Of a stretch of DNA of 64,000 nucleotides, positions 17,554 through 27,004 are shown in pieces (position 1 is the first letter of the stretch; each line of letters begins with the position of its first letter). The notes below the pieces were generated by a model, which worked only from the letters and a program-made list of their open reading frames with translations, ran no database searches and had not been told where the DNA came from. The position numbers and the translations under genes are program-made. Source of the DNA: Oceanospirillaceae bacterium (GTDB lineage: Bacteria > Pseudomonadota > Gammaproteobacteria > Pseudomonadales > Litoribrevibacteraceae); contig JADFAD010000001.1 in assembly GCA_015665455.1 (NCBI GenBank), forward strand, positions 434,001-498,000. The letters are read 5' to 3'.

Positions 17554-18915
17554 ATGAAAGCTAAAAAGTTTTTTGCTCCAACAATGCAACAGGCATTAAA
17601 AAAGGTTTCCGAACAGATGGGGCCAGATGCAGTTGTATTGGCTAACCGTAGAGTGAATGGCGGTGTCGAGGTCATTACCGCGTTGGATTATGATCCTAGG
17701 CATGATGGTAAAGTGGATTTTGACTACTTTGACCAAGCTGAAAGCCCTCAAGGTAAAAATAAATATGTAAACCCTGAACTTCAGGCTGAATTAAGTCGGG
17801 CTTCAAACGCTGTTTCTCGCAGTCATTGGACTGACGTTTCAGACGACCTTGTTGGCTTGGGTGAGCGTTTAGAAAATTCTTCAATTGATCGCGGGCAAAA
17901 GAAAGCAGAACCGTTCAAGAAGAAGGCGGCAATTTTAAGGTCAAAGTTCAGTAAGCCAGCCGCTCGCCCTGATGAAGATATGAATACCATGAAGCAAGAG
18001 CTTCAAGGCTTAAAGCAAATGCTTAGACAGCAATTGGATGATCGTGAGATGGCTGATTACGCCAATTATCATCCTTTGCACGCGTCTGCGTTAAAGCGCA
18101 TGGGGCAACTGGGTTTAGGGAATAATGTTGCTCGATCAATTATTGATAGAGTGACTGAAATGCATGATGAGCAAGGGATTTGGCGAGAAGCATTGACGTT
18201 GTTGGCTGATGATTTACCTATCAACAAAAGTGAACTGTTAGAGCGTGGAGGTGTTTATGCGTTCTTTGGTCCTTCTGGTTCAGGTAAGACGACAACCATT
18301 GCTAAGCTTGCTGCAAAGTTTGCATTAAAGCATGGCAGCGAAGGCGTTGTTTTAATCTCTACGGATGGTCAACGAATTGGCGCTCACGATCAGATGCGTA
18401 CTTTGGGTCGAATTTTGAATGTGCCTGTTCGAGTGGTGGATAAGAAACATTCGTTAGAGCAGTTATTGAATACAGTACGTAATAAATCGCTCGTTATTAT
18501 TGATACTCCGGGCGTTGATCCTACGACATCACCAATACATCAGCAGCTACGAATGATTCAACAAAATTCAAATAACTTTAAGTCATTCATAACGTTGCCA
18601 TGCACAATTCAGAAAACTGTTTTAACGAAAGTACTTGATACATATCAAGACTTTAGCTTGAATGGGTGTATTCTTACCAAACTTGATGAAGCAGGTTCAC
18701 TGGGTGAGATGCTGGATGTTCTGATTGAACGAGTGGTTTCTGTATCTTATATGACCAACGGTGCAAGAATTCCTGATGACATTGAAAGTGCAAATGCTGG
18801 CAACTTAGTGAGTAAAGCTGTTTATTTATATCAGCAAGCTAATGGTGGTGTGAGTGCATTTGCAAGCGAACTAAAACAAGCTGAACAAGCGTTCTCAAGT
18901 AGAATTGCAAGTTAG
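17554..18915 (+). CDS. flhF: Flagellar placement GTPase FlhF
   Basis: SRP-type GTPase that marks the pole where the flagellum is built. The N-terminal basic (B) domain begins MKAKKFFAPTMQQALKKV. A variable middle is followed by the NG domain with P-loop GPSGSGKTTTIAKLAAKFA (about residue 239 on), ISTDGQRIGAHDQ, VIIDTPGVDP and ILTKLDEAGSLGEML. 453 aa. It is followed after 25 bp by its partner flhG/fleN. The pair implies polar flagellation with number control. Confidence 0.95.
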   Translation: MKAKKFFAPTMQQALKKVSEQMGPDAVVLANRRVNGGVEVITALDYDPRHDGKVDFDYFDQAESPQGKNKYVNPELQAELSRASNAVSRSHWTDVSDDLVGLGERLENSSIDRGQKKAEPFKKKAAILRSKFSKPAARPDEDMNTMKQELQGLKQMLRQQLDDREMADYANYHPLHASALKRMGQLGLGNNVARSIIDRVTEMHDEQGIWREALTLLADDLPINKSELLERGGVYAFFGPSGSGKTTTIAKLAAKFALKHGSEGVVLISTDGQRIGAHDQMRTLGRILNVPVRVVDKKHSLEQLLNTVRNKSLVIIDTPGVDPTTSPIHQQLRMIQQNSNNFKSFITLPCTIQKTVLTKVLDTYQDFSLNGCILTKLDEAGSLGEMLDVLIERVVSVSYMTNGARIPDDIESANAGNLVSKAVYLYQQANGGVSAFASELKQAEQAFSSRIAS

Positions 18916-18940
18916 AATATAAAGTGCCACGGGAGTAGGT

Positions 18941-19759
18941 ATGAGTAGTAGTCCAGTACAAGTGATCGCTGTCACAGGAGGCAAGGGGGGGGTTGGTAAG
19001 AGCAACGTTGCCCTAAATCTTGGGATTGCCTTGTGCGAAATGGGTCGCCGGACTGTATTGCTTGATGCAGATTTGGGGCTGGCAAACATTGATATCTTAT
19101 TGGGGATTTCATCCACCAAAACATTGGAACATGTTTTGTCAGGTGAATGTACTCTTTCAGAGATTATGGTGCCTGGGCCTATGGGGCTGAAGATTGTACC
19201 TGCTTCTTCTGGAACGAAGTACATGGTGAATTTATCAACTCAAGAACATGCTGGTTTGATTAATGCGTTCAGTGAAGTCGCACAGCAGATGGATGTTCTA
19301 ATTGTTGATACAGCAGCTGGCATCGCTGAAGACGTTATCAGTTTTGTTCGTGCATCGAATGAGGTGTTGGTGGTTGTAACTGACGAGCCCACTTCGATTA
19401 CCGATGCCTATGCGTTGATGAAGTTATTAAATAGAGATTATGGGATGTTCCGTTTTCGAGTTGTGGCCAACATGGTTAAGACTCAACAGGATGGTCGTAA
19501 CTTATTTGCTAAACTCACTAAAGTAACTGATAGATTTCTTGATGTCGCTTTGCAATATGTCGGTTCAGTTCCGTTCGATGATCAGGTTAAGAAAGCCGTT
19601 CAAAGACAAAAGGCTGTATTGGAATCGTATCCTAGATCAAAAGCTTCTGTTGCCATTCGTGCATTGGCGCAGAAAGCAGATGCCTGGCCGTTACCAACGT
19701 CCTCTAAAGGGCATTTAGAATTTTTTGCGGAGCAATTGGTTCAATACGACGTAGGTTAA
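18941..19759 (+). CDS. flhG: Flagellar number regulator FlhG/FleN (MinD-like ATPase)
   Basis: ParA/MinD-type ATPase that limits flagellar number and, in Pseudomonas, restrains the activator FleQ. The deviant Walker A GGKGGVGKSNVALNLG is near residue 12, with LLDADLGLANIDILLG and IVDTAAGI following. 272 aa, typical. It follows flhF and precedes fliA. Confidence 0.94.
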   Translation: MSSSPVQVIAVTGGKGGVGKSNVALNLGIALCEMGRRTVLLDADLGLANIDILLGISSTKTLEHVLSGECTLSEIMVPGPMGLKIVPASSGTKYMVNLSTQEHAGLINAFSEVAQQMDVLIVDTAAGIAEDVISFVRASNEVLVVVTDEPTSITDAYALMKLLNRDYGMFRFRVVANMVKTQQDGRNLFAKLTKVTDRFLDVALQYVGSVPFDDQVKKAVQRQKAVLESYPRSKASVAIRALAQKADAWPLPTSSKGHLEFFAEQLVQYDVG

Positions 19760-19813
19760 TTGTGTTGGATTTATTTGTTCAGTGTCAGACTGAAAGAAAT
19801 GTAGGGTGTTGCT

Positions 19814-20557
19814 ATGGCTGCAGTTAGTGGGGTTGTTATGTATTCGGAGACAGATACAAAAGGTGCTCACGACCTTGTACAGAAGTATGCCGGCCTGGTT
19901 AAGAAAATTGCGACCCACTTGATGGGGCGCTTACCTCCTAGTGTGCAACTGGATGACCTAATTCAATCGGGAATGATTGGGTTGTTGGAGGCTGCAAAGA
20001 AATACGATGCATCAAAAGGTGCTAGCTTTGAAACTTATGCCGGCATTCGTATTCGTGGTGCTATGCTTGATGAAATTCGACGTGGTGATTGGGCACCAAG
20101 ATCAGTTCACCGAAACGGTCGCAGGGTGATGGATGCGATTAAGCAAGTTGAAGGTCACACTGGGCGAGATGCACAAGATAATGAAGTTGCTAAAGAACTG
20201 GGCGTATCGGTCGATGAATACCATAATTATCTCCAAGATTCGGTTGGTAGTAAGCTTTTTAGCTTCGAAGAATTAATTGCTGAAGGCGAGTATCAGAAAG
20301 ATGACTTTCATGGTACAACCCCTGGACCTTTTGATGATGTTGCTAAACAACGCTTTCGTAGAAAATTAACGGAAGCAATAACTCGCTTACCAGAGCGAGA
20401 ACGTTTAACGTTAGCTCTGTATTACAATGAGGAGCTAAACTTAAAAGAGATTGGGGAAATTTTGGGAGTGAGTGAGTCTCGAGTAAGTCAGATTCACAGC
20501 CAGGCTGCGCACAGATTAAAAGCTCGTTTGTTGGAATGGAATGACGAAAGAGCTTAA
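19814..20557 (+). CDS. fliA: Flagellar sigma factor FliA (sigma-28)
   Basis: Directs RNA polymerase to late flagellar and chemotaxis promoters. Region 2 contains LPPSVQLDDLIQSGMIGLLEA and SFETYAGIRIRGAMLDEIR. Region 3 follows, and the region 4 helix-turn-helix ends SESRVSQIHSQAAHRLKARL. 247 aa, standard. Its anti-sigma factor FlgM is not in the window. One sigma-28-like site is seen ahead of cheW. Confidence 0.95.
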   Translation: MAAVSGVVMYSETDTKGAHDLVQKYAGLVKKIATHLMGRLPPSVQLDDLIQSGMIGLLEAAKKYDASKGASFETYAGIRIRGAMLDEIRRGDWAPRSVHRNGRRVMDAIKQVEGHTGRDAQDNEVAKELGVSVDEYHNYLQDSVGSKLFSFEELIAEGEYQKDDFHGTTPGPFDDVAKQRFRRKLTEAITRLPERERLTLALYYNEELNLKEIGEILGVSESRVSQIHSQAAHRLKARLLEWNDERA

Positions 20558-20620
20558 AAGTTGCATAATTACTGGATAGTCTAAATCTAATGACTACACT
20601 TACTTTACAACCATATTCGA

Positions 20621-20640
20621 ATGGAAAATTCATTTTCCAT
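20621..20640. promoter_or_regulatory. Perfect 20-bp palindrome upstream of cheY
   Basis: ATGGAAAAT (20621-20629) and ATTTTCCAT (20632-20640) are perfect inverted arms around TC, ending 10 bases before the cheY Shine-Dalgarno. It could be an operator or a tight mRNA hairpin affecting cheY translation. No known binding motif was recognised. Confidence 0.5.
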
Positions 20641-20660
20641 CAAGGTCTTGGGAGGTTATC

Positions 20661-21050
20661 TTGGACAAGAATATGAAAATTCTGATAGTTGACGATTTTT
20701 CAACTATGAGACGAATCATTAAGAATTTATTAAAAGACTTGGGTTTTACAAATACTCATGAAGCCGATGACGGCAGTACAGGGTTACCGATGCTTAAAAC
20801 CGGTGATTTTGACTTCCTGATTACAGACTGGAACATGCCTGGCATGACCGGTATTGATTTGCTACGAGCTGTTCGTGCTGATGAGGCTTTGTCTCATACT
20901 CCAGTGCTGATGGTAACGGCAGAGGCAAAGCGTGAGCAAATTGTGGCCGCAGCCCAAGCGGGTGTTAATGGCTACGTTGTTAAACCTTTTACAGCTCAAG
21001 CGTTAAAAGAAAAGATTGAAAAGATCTTTGAGCGTGTAGATGCGAGTTAA
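20661..21050 (+). CDS. cheY: Chemotaxis response regulator CheY
   Basis: Single receiver domain that binds FliM when phosphorylated by CheA. Acidic residues D11-D12, phospho-acceptor D56 in [11 protein letters not shown], Thr in MVTAEAKRE and Lys in VVKPFTA are all present. 129 aa. The TTG start at 20661 is supported by GGAGG ending 5 bases upstream; an ATG at 20673 is the alternative. cheZ, cheA and cheB follow directly. Confidence 0.96.
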   Translation: MDKNMKILIVDDFSTMRRIIKNLLKDLGFTNTHEADDGSTGLPMLKTGDFDFLITDWNMPGMTGIDLLRAVRADEALSHTPVLMVTAEAKREQIVAAAQAGVNGYVVKPFTAQALKEKIEKIFERVDAS

Positions 21051-21082
21051 ATCTTAGTGACCGTTCTCTAAAGGGGAACCTA

Positions 21083-21871
21083 ATGGCTGATAGTAAATCG
21101 GGCGGTCACCTGGAGGATATTCAGGATTCGATCCGAGAACACACAAAATCACTTGTAGAATCGGTAGAAGCCGGTGACTTTACAAGTGCTATTCAACACG
21201 TACAGAACCTTTCTGATGTAAGAGATCAAAGTCTTTATCGTGAAATTGGCCGCTTAACGCGTGGCTTGCATGATTCGATTAAGAACTTTGAGATCGCTAT
21301 TTCTGATAAAGATGCTGATCCAGATGCAGATGAATCAAAGATGGCGGACGCTTCAGATCGTCTCGATTATGTTATTCAATCGACTAATAATGCAGCGAAT
21401 AAAACAATGGATCTTGTCGAAGAGACAATACCCGTTGTGGATGATTTAAAGTCTGAAGCTGCTGAGTTATCGGTTGAATGGGGTAAATTGCTAAGACGTG
21501 AAATGGAAGTTTCTGAGTTTAGACAATTATATAAAAAAATAGATGTATTCCTGAAAAAGGTGGATGGGTCGAGTAATACCATGTCCTCAAACCTTTCTAA
21601 TATTCTGTTGGCTCAAGACTATCAGGATCTAACCGGACAGGTTATCCAGAAAGTAATCAAGCTGGTTAAAGGGGTTGAGAATGACCTTGTTGACCTAGTT
21701 AAAATGGCTGGTTTGGTTGAGCGCATATCTGGCATTGAAAATACTCAAGAAGTTACGGACACCGCCGATGTACTTTTAGCAGAGGGTCCTATAGTCGATG
21801 CTGAAGAGCGCGAAGATGTAGTGACCAGTCAGGATGAGGTGGATGACTTGTTGTCCAGCCTTGGATTCTAA
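21083..21871 (+). CDS. cheZ: CheY-P phosphatase CheZ
   Basis: Dephosphorylates CheY-P and ends the signal. Long helical protein with the CheZ signature ILLAQDYQDLTGQVIQKVI, whose Gln is the catalytic glutamine of the family. The C-terminal CheY-binding peptide is DEVDDLLSSLGF. 262 aa. An SD (AAGGGG) precedes the ATG. Confidence 0.94.
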   Translation: MADSKSGGHLEDIQDSIREHTKSLVESVEAGDFTSAIQHVQNLSDVRDQSLYREIGRLTRGLHDSIKNFEIAISDKDADPDADESKMADASDRLDYVIQSTNNAANKTMDLVEETIPVVDDLKSEAAELSVEWGKLLRREMEVSEFRQLYKKIDVFLKKVDGSSNTMSSNLSNILLAQDYQDLTGQVIQKVIKLVKGVENDLVDLVKMAGLVERISGIENTQEVTDTADVLLAEGPIVDAEEREDVVTSQDEVDDLLSSLGF

Positions 21872-21881
21872 GGAGTCATGA

Positions 21882-24173
21882 ATGAGTTTCGAGGCCGATG
21901 AAGAAATCCTCCAGGATTTCCTTGTAGAGTCAGGGGAAATATTGGAGCTGCTTCAAGAGCAGTTAGTTGAGTTAGAGCAAAAACCAGATGACATGGATTT
22001 GTTAAATGCCATCTTCCGTGGCTTTCATACGGTCAAAGGTGGTGCTGGTTTCCTGCAGTTAACTAACTTAGTTGAATGTTGTCATATTGCAGAAAATGTA
22101 TTTGATATGCTCCGTAATGGACAAAAGTCTGTAACTTCCGAATTAATGGATGTGATTTTACAGACTTTGGATGCAGTAAACGTCATGTTTGATGCAGTCC
22201 GTAATGGTGAAGAGATGACATCAGCAGAGCCCCAGCTGCTTGCCGACCTCGAAGCGTTAGCTGTTCCTGATGGTGCTGAACCAGCACCAGAAGCTGTTGA
22301 AGAGCCTGCTGCGGTTGACCCCGTTGCCGATCAAGCGGATGCAGAGTTTGATCAAATGGTTGCTTCAGCGGATGCTGTATCAGCGGCAGATGATGATTTA
22401 TTTGAAATTGATAGCCCAGCAGCAGCTTCAGGCAGTGGCGGTGATGAAATCACCGAAGAAGAGTTTGAAGCGCTTCTAAATGAATTACATGGCGAGGGTG
22501 GATCACCAACAAAGGCTGATCCCCCTGCTCCGGTTGAAAAAGCCCCTGCTAATGCTGCTCCTCAAAGTGGTGAGATCTCTGAAGATGAGTTTGATGCTCT
22601 TTTGGATCAACTTCATGGTGCAGGGAAAGGCCCTAGCGCTGACAAACCCGTTGAACCTTCTAAAGCGGAAACTCCAGCACCGAAACCCGCAGGTGGAAGT
22701 GGAGAACTCATTTCTGATGATGAGTTTGAAAATCTTTTGGATGAGCTTCATGGTGCAGGTAAAGGACCAACAGTAACGTCCTATGATGCTGCGCCTGTCG
22801 CGGAGACTCCGACGCCTCCTCCTGCAGCGACCCCAGCACCTTCTGCAAAACCGGCACCAGCAGCTAAGCCTGCGCCTGCTGCCAAACCTGCAGCAGCGGC
22901 AAAACCAGCAGTTAAGCCAAAAGCGCCTGCTGCAGCAAAACCTGCTGCGGCGAAACCTAAACCACAAGCTAAGGACAATGCTGCGCCTGCAGAAACGACC
23001 GTTCGTGTAGATACTAAGCGATTAGATGATATTATGAATATGGTGGGCGAACTTGTATTGGTTCGTAATCGTTTAGTTCGTCTGGGGATGGCAAGTTCTG
23101 ATGAAGATGTTTCTAAAGCGGTTTCAAACTTAGATGTTGTGACTGCAGACCTTCAAACGTCAGTAATGAAAACCCGAATGCAGCCTATTAAGAAAGTATT
23201 TGGGCGCTTCCCTCGAGTTGTTCGTGATTTGGCGAGAACGTTAAAGAAAGAAGTTAATCTAGAGCTGGTGGGTGAAGAAACTGACTTAGATAAGAACTTG
23301 GTAGAAGCACTTGCAGATCCGCTTGTTCACTTGGTTCGAAATGCGGTGGATCATGGTGTAGAAACACCGGAAGTGCGTGAAGGTAATAAAAAGCCACGAA
23401 CAGGTAAAGTTATTCTTTCTGCTGAGCAGGAAGGCGACCACATACTTCTTAGTATTCAGGATGATGGTGGTGGTATGAATCCTGATGTGTTGCGTCAGAA
23501 AGCTGTTGAGAAGGGCGTTTATGAACAGGATGCTGCGGATCGATTAAGTGATAAAGAAGCATTTAATTTGATTTTCCATCCTGGCTTTTCGACGAAAGAA
23601 GAAATATCTGATGTGTCGGGTCGCGGTGTTGGCATGGACGTTGTGAAAACTAAGATTTCACAGCTGAACGGCACCATTGATGTTGATTCTGAAATAAATA
23701 AAGGTACGCGGATTTCTATTAAGGTACCTTTGACGCTGGCTATTATGCCAACATTAATGGTTATGCTTGAGAACCAAGCCTTTGCTTTCCCGTTGGTAAG
23801 TGTGAATGAAATCTTCCATTTAGACATTACTCAGACTAATGTTGTTGATGGTCAGGAAGTCATTGTTGTACGGGAAAAGGTTTATCCTTTGTTTCATTTG
23901 AAGCGTTGGTTGGTTAATAGAAACGCGAAGAATGATGAAGACAGTACAGCCCATGTTGTGATCGTTTCTGTTGGTACTCAGCGAGTTGGTTTTGTTGTTG
24001 ATCAACTTATTGGACAGGAAGAAGTCGTCATCAAACCGCTTGGTAAAATGCTGCATGGTACGCCAGGAATGTCAGGTGCTACTATTACAGGTGATGGTCG
24101 TATTGCACTGATATTAGATGTGCCTAGTTTACTTAATAACTACGCCTCTAAGGCCATGAATAATTATAAATAA
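21882..24173 (+). CDS. cheA: Chemotaxis histidine kinase CheA
   Basis: Receptor-coupled kinase that phosphorylates CheY and CheB. The P1 Hpt domain has H49 in FRGFHTVKGGAGFLQ. A long linker replaces a recognisable P2 and carries three copies of a 20-residue motif (ISEDEFDALLDQLHGAGKGP type) near residues 189, 231 and 276. An Ala/Pro/Lys-rich stretch (about 300-370) follows. The dimerisation, ATPase (HLVRNAVDHG, DDGGGMN, GRGVGMDVV) and CheW-like regulatory domains are intact. 763 aa. In Vibrio cholerae a CheA linker region (LID) binds ParP, and parP is present here, so the repeats may do this; that is inference. Confidence 0.96.
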   Translation: MSFEADEEILQDFLVESGEILELLQEQLVELEQKPDDMDLLNAIFRGFHTVKGGAGFLQLTNLVECCHIAENVFDMLRNGQKSVTSELMDVILQTLDAVNVMFDAVRNGEEMTSAEPQLLADLEALAVPDGAEPAPEAVEEPAAVDPVADQADAEFDQMVASADAVSAADDDLFEIDSPAAASGSGGDEITEEEFEALLNELHGEGGSPTKADPPAPVEKAPANAAPQSGEISEDEFDALLDQLHGAGKGPSADKPVEPSKAETPAPKPAGGSGELISDDEFENLLDELHGAGKGPTVTSYDAAPVAETPTPPPAATPAPSAKPAPAAKPAPAAKPAAAAKPAVKPKAPAAAKPAAAKPKPQAKDNAAPAETTVRVDTKRLDDIMNMVGELVLVRNRLVRLGMASSDEDVSKAVSNLDVVTADLQTSVMKTRMQPIKKVFGRFPRVVRDLARTLKKEVNLELVGEETDLDKNLVEALADPLVHLVRNAVDHGVETPEVREGNKKPRTGKVILSAEQEGDHILLSIQDDGGGMNPDVLRQKAVEKGVYEQDAADRLSDKEAFNLIFHPGFSTKEEISDVSGRGVGMDVVKTKISQLNGTIDVDSEINKGTRISIKVPLTLAIMPTLMVMLENQAFAFPLVSVNEIFHLDITQTNVVDGQEVIVVREKVYPLFHLKRWLVNRNAKNDEDSTAHVVIVSVGTQRVGFVVDQLIGQEEVVIKPLGKMLHGTPGMSGATITGDGRIALILDVPSLLNNYASKAMNNYK

Positions 24174-24194
24174 CCTTTAGGTTTTGGAGTACCA

Positions 24195-25376
24195 ATGGCG
24201 GTAAAAGTTCTTGTAGTAGATGATTCGGGCTTTTTTAGACGCCGTATTAGTGACATTTTAAATGCGGCGCGGAACATAGAAGTTGTTGGTACTGCCTCAA
24301 ATGGCGCTGAAGCGGTAGAACAAGTTAAGAAATTAAAACCCGATGTTGTAACCATGGACTTTGAAATGCCAGTTATGGATGGCATTACTGCTGTTCGAAA
24401 CATAATGGCAACTCAGCCAACGCCTGTGATTATGTGTTCTTCACTTACCTTTGACGGTGCGAGAGTTACTCTCGATGCTCTTGAAGCAGGTGCTGTCGAC
24501 TTCTTACCTAAGAATTTTGAGGATATATCCAAAGATCCAGGTAAGGTACAGAAAATGCTGGCTGAAAAAATTCGAGAAGTGGCTGGTTCTAAGAGTTCAA
24601 ACAGTTTACTTCAGTTTCAGTCAACGGGTGACAAGAAGGCGGATATGAAAGCTAAGCGTGAGGCCATTCGAGCTGCGCTTAAATCTTCAACACACCGGGA
24701 ACAATCTGAAACACCAGAGGCTAAGGCTCAGAAAACTTCTGAACCTAAAGTGGAATCCCAACCGGCTGTTGCTCCTAAGAGAGTTGTAAAGCCTTCAGTA
24801 CGTTCTAAAGATGTAAAGTTGGTGGCAATTGGCACCTCGACGGGTGGCCCAGTTGCTTTGCAGAAAATTTTAACTGCTTTGCCTGCTAATTTTTCAAAGC
24901 CCATTGTGCTGGTGCAGCACATGCCTGCTAATTTTACGGCAGCTTTTGCTGAGCGCTTGGATCAAATATGTAAGATCAAGGTTAAGCAAGCGGAAGAAGG
25001 CGATGCATTGGAACCTGGTGTTGCATTGTTGGCGCCGGGTGGGAAACAGATGATGATTGACCGCCGAAATGGTGGGTCAATTCGTATTATTGAGAGTGAT
25101 CAACGCCTGAATTACAAGCCTTGTGTGGATGTGACCTTCGGTTCTGCTGCCAATGTCTTTAGTAGTGGTGTACTGGGAATTATTCTTACTGGTATGGGGG
25201 CTGATGGTAAAGATGGCTCTGCTTTGCTTAAGCGTCATGGCAGTGCGATTTGGGCTCAAGATAAAGAAAGCTGTGTTATTTACGGTATGCCTATGTCCGT
25301 TATTAATGCTGACCTTGCTGATGAAGTGCTTAATCTGGATCAGATTTCGCGTAAGTTGGTTGATGAGGTTACTTAG
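24195..25376 (+). CDS. cheB: Chemotaxis methylesterase CheB (second copy)
   Basis: The receiver has D9-D10, phospho-acceptor D55 (TMDFEMPVMDG) and Lys in LPKNF. A basic Lys/Ala/Glu-rich linker (about 150-205) leads to the methylesterase domain with IGTSTGGPVALQKI, VQHMPANFTAAFAERL and LTGMGADGKDG. 393 aa, longer than the first CheB owing to the linker. It sits between cheA and motC, the position of the canonical flagellar CheB in Pseudomonas. The copy at 4076 goes with cheR and cheD. Confidence 0.95.
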   Translation: MAVKVLVVDDSGFFRRRISDILNAARNIEVVGTASNGAEAVEQVKKLKPDVVTMDFEMPVMDGITAVRNIMATQPTPVIMCSSLTFDGARVTLDALEAGAVDFLPKNFEDISKDPGKVQKMLAEKIREVAGSKSSNSLLQFQSTGDKKADMKAKREAIRAALKSSTHREQSETPEAKAQKTSEPKVESQPAVAPKRVVKPSVRSKDVKLVAIGTSTGGPVALQKILTALPANFSKPIVLVQHMPANFTAAFAERLDQICKIKVKQAEEGDALEPGVALLAPGGKQMMIDRRNGGSIRIIESDQRLNYKPCVDVTFGSAANVFSSGVLGIILTGMGADGKDGSALLKRHGSAIWAQDKESCVIYGMPMSVINADLADEVLNLDQISRKLVDEVT

Positions 25377-25378
25377 AA

Positions 25379-26122
25379 ATGGATGTCTTAAGCCTATTTG
25401 GACTCATTCTTGGCATAGGCGCAATACTATTTGGTAATTTCCTAGATGGTGGCCATATTTCCATGCTTGGAAATACGGCAGCCTTCATTATTGTTGTTCT
25501 TGGTACGACAGGGGCAATGCTATTACAGACGACGCCTCAAGCTTTTAAACATTCAATGGTGTTAACTCGTTGGGTTTTTGTTCCTCCTTTGTTTGATTTT
25601 GAACGTGGAATTGAGCAAATCATGTTTTGGAGTACTACCGCTCGTAAAGAGGGGCTACTTGGCTTAGAAGGAATGGCTGAGACCGAAGTGGACCCTTTTG
25701 CTCGTAAGGGATTACAGCTTCTTGTTGATGGTGCTGAACCAGAGAGCATTCGTCATACCTTAGAAATGGTCATTGAGCTTGAAGAGCACCGAGATATGAG
25801 TGCAGGTCTCTTTTGGGAAGGAATGGGGGGCTATGCGCCAACGATTGGTATTATCGGTGCTGTGCTTGGGCTTATACATGTGATGACGAGTTTAGGTGAG
25901 CCGGAACTGTTAGGACAAGGCATTGCGACTGCTTTTGTTGCAACCATTTATGGGGTTGGGTCTGCCAATTTATTGTTTCTACCTATTGGTGGAAAAATCA
26001 AAAGTATTGTTCTTACTCAAAGTGAATATAAGCAAATGATTGTGGAAGGCCTTGTGGGGATTTCTGAAGGTGAAAACCCCAAAGCAATAGGTTCTCGACT
26101 CAGTAGCTTCATAGAAGAGTAA
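25379..26122 (+). CDS. motC: Flagellar motor stator protein MotC (MotA/PomA family)
   Basis: Ion-channel subunit of the stator. Four transmembrane helices are present (two near residues 3-50, two near 145-200). The cytoplasmic loop contains RKEGLLGLEGMAE, and the later motif GGYAPTIGIIGAVLGLIHVM is typical of the MotA superfamily. 247 aa. The ATG begins 2 bases after the cheB stop, and motD follows. Confidence 0.94.
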   Translation: MDVLSLFGLILGIGAILFGNFLDGGHISMLGNTAAFIIVVLGTTGAMLLQTTPQAFKHSMVLTRWVFVPPLFDFERGIEQIMFWSTTARKEGLLGLEGMAETEVDPFARKGLQLLVDGAEPESIRHTLEMVIELEEHRDMSAGLFWEGMGGYAPTIGIIGAVLGLIHVMTSLGEPELLGQGIATAFVATIYGVGSANLLFLPIGGKIKSIVLTQSEYKQMIVEGLVGISEGENPKAIGSRLSSFIEE

Positions 26123-26140
26123 AATAAAAGAGTAAATCGG

Positions 26141-26932
26141 ATGGCTAGAAAACGACTTAAGGTTAAAGGCCCTAGTCATGAGCGCTGGTTGATTTCTTAT
26201 GCCGATTTTATGACGCTCATGTTTGCCTTTTTTGTTGTTTTGTATGGTATATCGTCAGTGAATGAGGGTAAGTACAAAATATTGGCATCCAGTTTAGTCG
26301 GTGTTTTTAATTCTCCTCCTACGTCCAGTGATCCCATTCAAATTGGGGATGTGGCTCGACAGATCCCCATTACCGACAACCGTTTAATCATAAAACCGAA
26401 CGAGCCTTCTACCCATGAAACCTCTGACACGATTACTCAGGAGGTGGATATGAAGAAGCTTGAGGCGCAATTAACAGAGGGCTTCGAAGGCTTATTAAAG
26501 CAAGGGATAATGTCGTTAGAGGGAAGTGAGGATTGGATTCAGATTACGTTGGGTTCAAAGGTTCTCTTCTCAAAAGGCAGTTCCGAACCTACTCGAGCAG
26601 CCGAAAATATTATTGCTGACGTTGCGATGATATTGGGGAACTATAATAATCCTATTCAAATCGAAGGCCATACGGATAACATTCCCATCTTTAATAAAGA
26701 ATTTCGAAGCAATTGGGACTTATCTGCTGCGAGAGCGGCAACGGTTGTCCGGCAATTGCAAGATGAAGGTCTAGATCCTAGACGTTTGGCTGCAGTAGGC
26801 TATGGTGAGTTCCAACCGTTAGTGGATAATAACGGCGCTGATCGTGAGAGGAATCGACGAGTTGTATTGCTTGTTTCAAGGTCTGCGGTGACTCGTGACG
26901 CGTTAAATCAGGTCCGAAGCCAACAACCTTAA
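26141..26932 (+). CDS. motD: Flagellar motor stator protein MotD (MotB family)
   Basis: Peptidoglycan-anchored stator subunit. A basic N-terminus leads into WLISYADFMTLMFAFFVVLYG, which holds the ion-binding Asp in its single membrane helix. The C-terminal OmpA-like domain has IQIEGHTDNIPI and RRLAAVGYGEFQP and ends NRRVVLLVSR. 263 aa. It pairs with motC upstream. Ion specificity cannot be read with certainty. Confidence 0.94.
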   Translation: MARKRLKVKGPSHERWLISYADFMTLMFAFFVVLYGISSVNEGKYKILASSLVGVFNSPPTSSDPIQIGDVARQIPITDNRLIIKPNEPSTHETSDTITQEVDMKKLEAQLTEGFEGLLKQGIMSLEGSEDWIQITLGSKVLFSKGSSEPTRAAENIIADVAMILGNYNNPIQIEGHTDNIPIFNKEFRSNWDLSAARAATVVRQLQDEGLDPRRLAAVGYGEFQPLVDNNGADRERNRRVVLLVSRSAVTRDALNQVRSQQP

Positions 26933-26946
26933 TGTTTTTTAGGAAC

Positions 26947-26962
26947 TGGCATAAGGCTTGCT
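26947..26962 (+). promoter_or_regulatory. Sigma-54 promoter for the parC-parP genes
   Basis: TGGCATAAGGCTTGCT has GG (26948-26949), 10 bases, then GC (26960-26961), and fits TGGCAYR-N4-TTGCW very well. Predicted start near 26973 leaves a 32-base leader to the ATG at 27005. Confidence 0.78.
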
Positions 26963-27004
26963 TTTCACTCTTTAAATCTGGATTTTTAATGAGTGGAGTC
27001 TGCA

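Noticed and set aside
22503-22967. Long minus-strand open frame of 154 codons rich in Arg and Cys, opposite cheA
   Set aside because: It is the complement of the Ala/Pro repeat linker of CheA; low complexity and no RBS make it a shadow.
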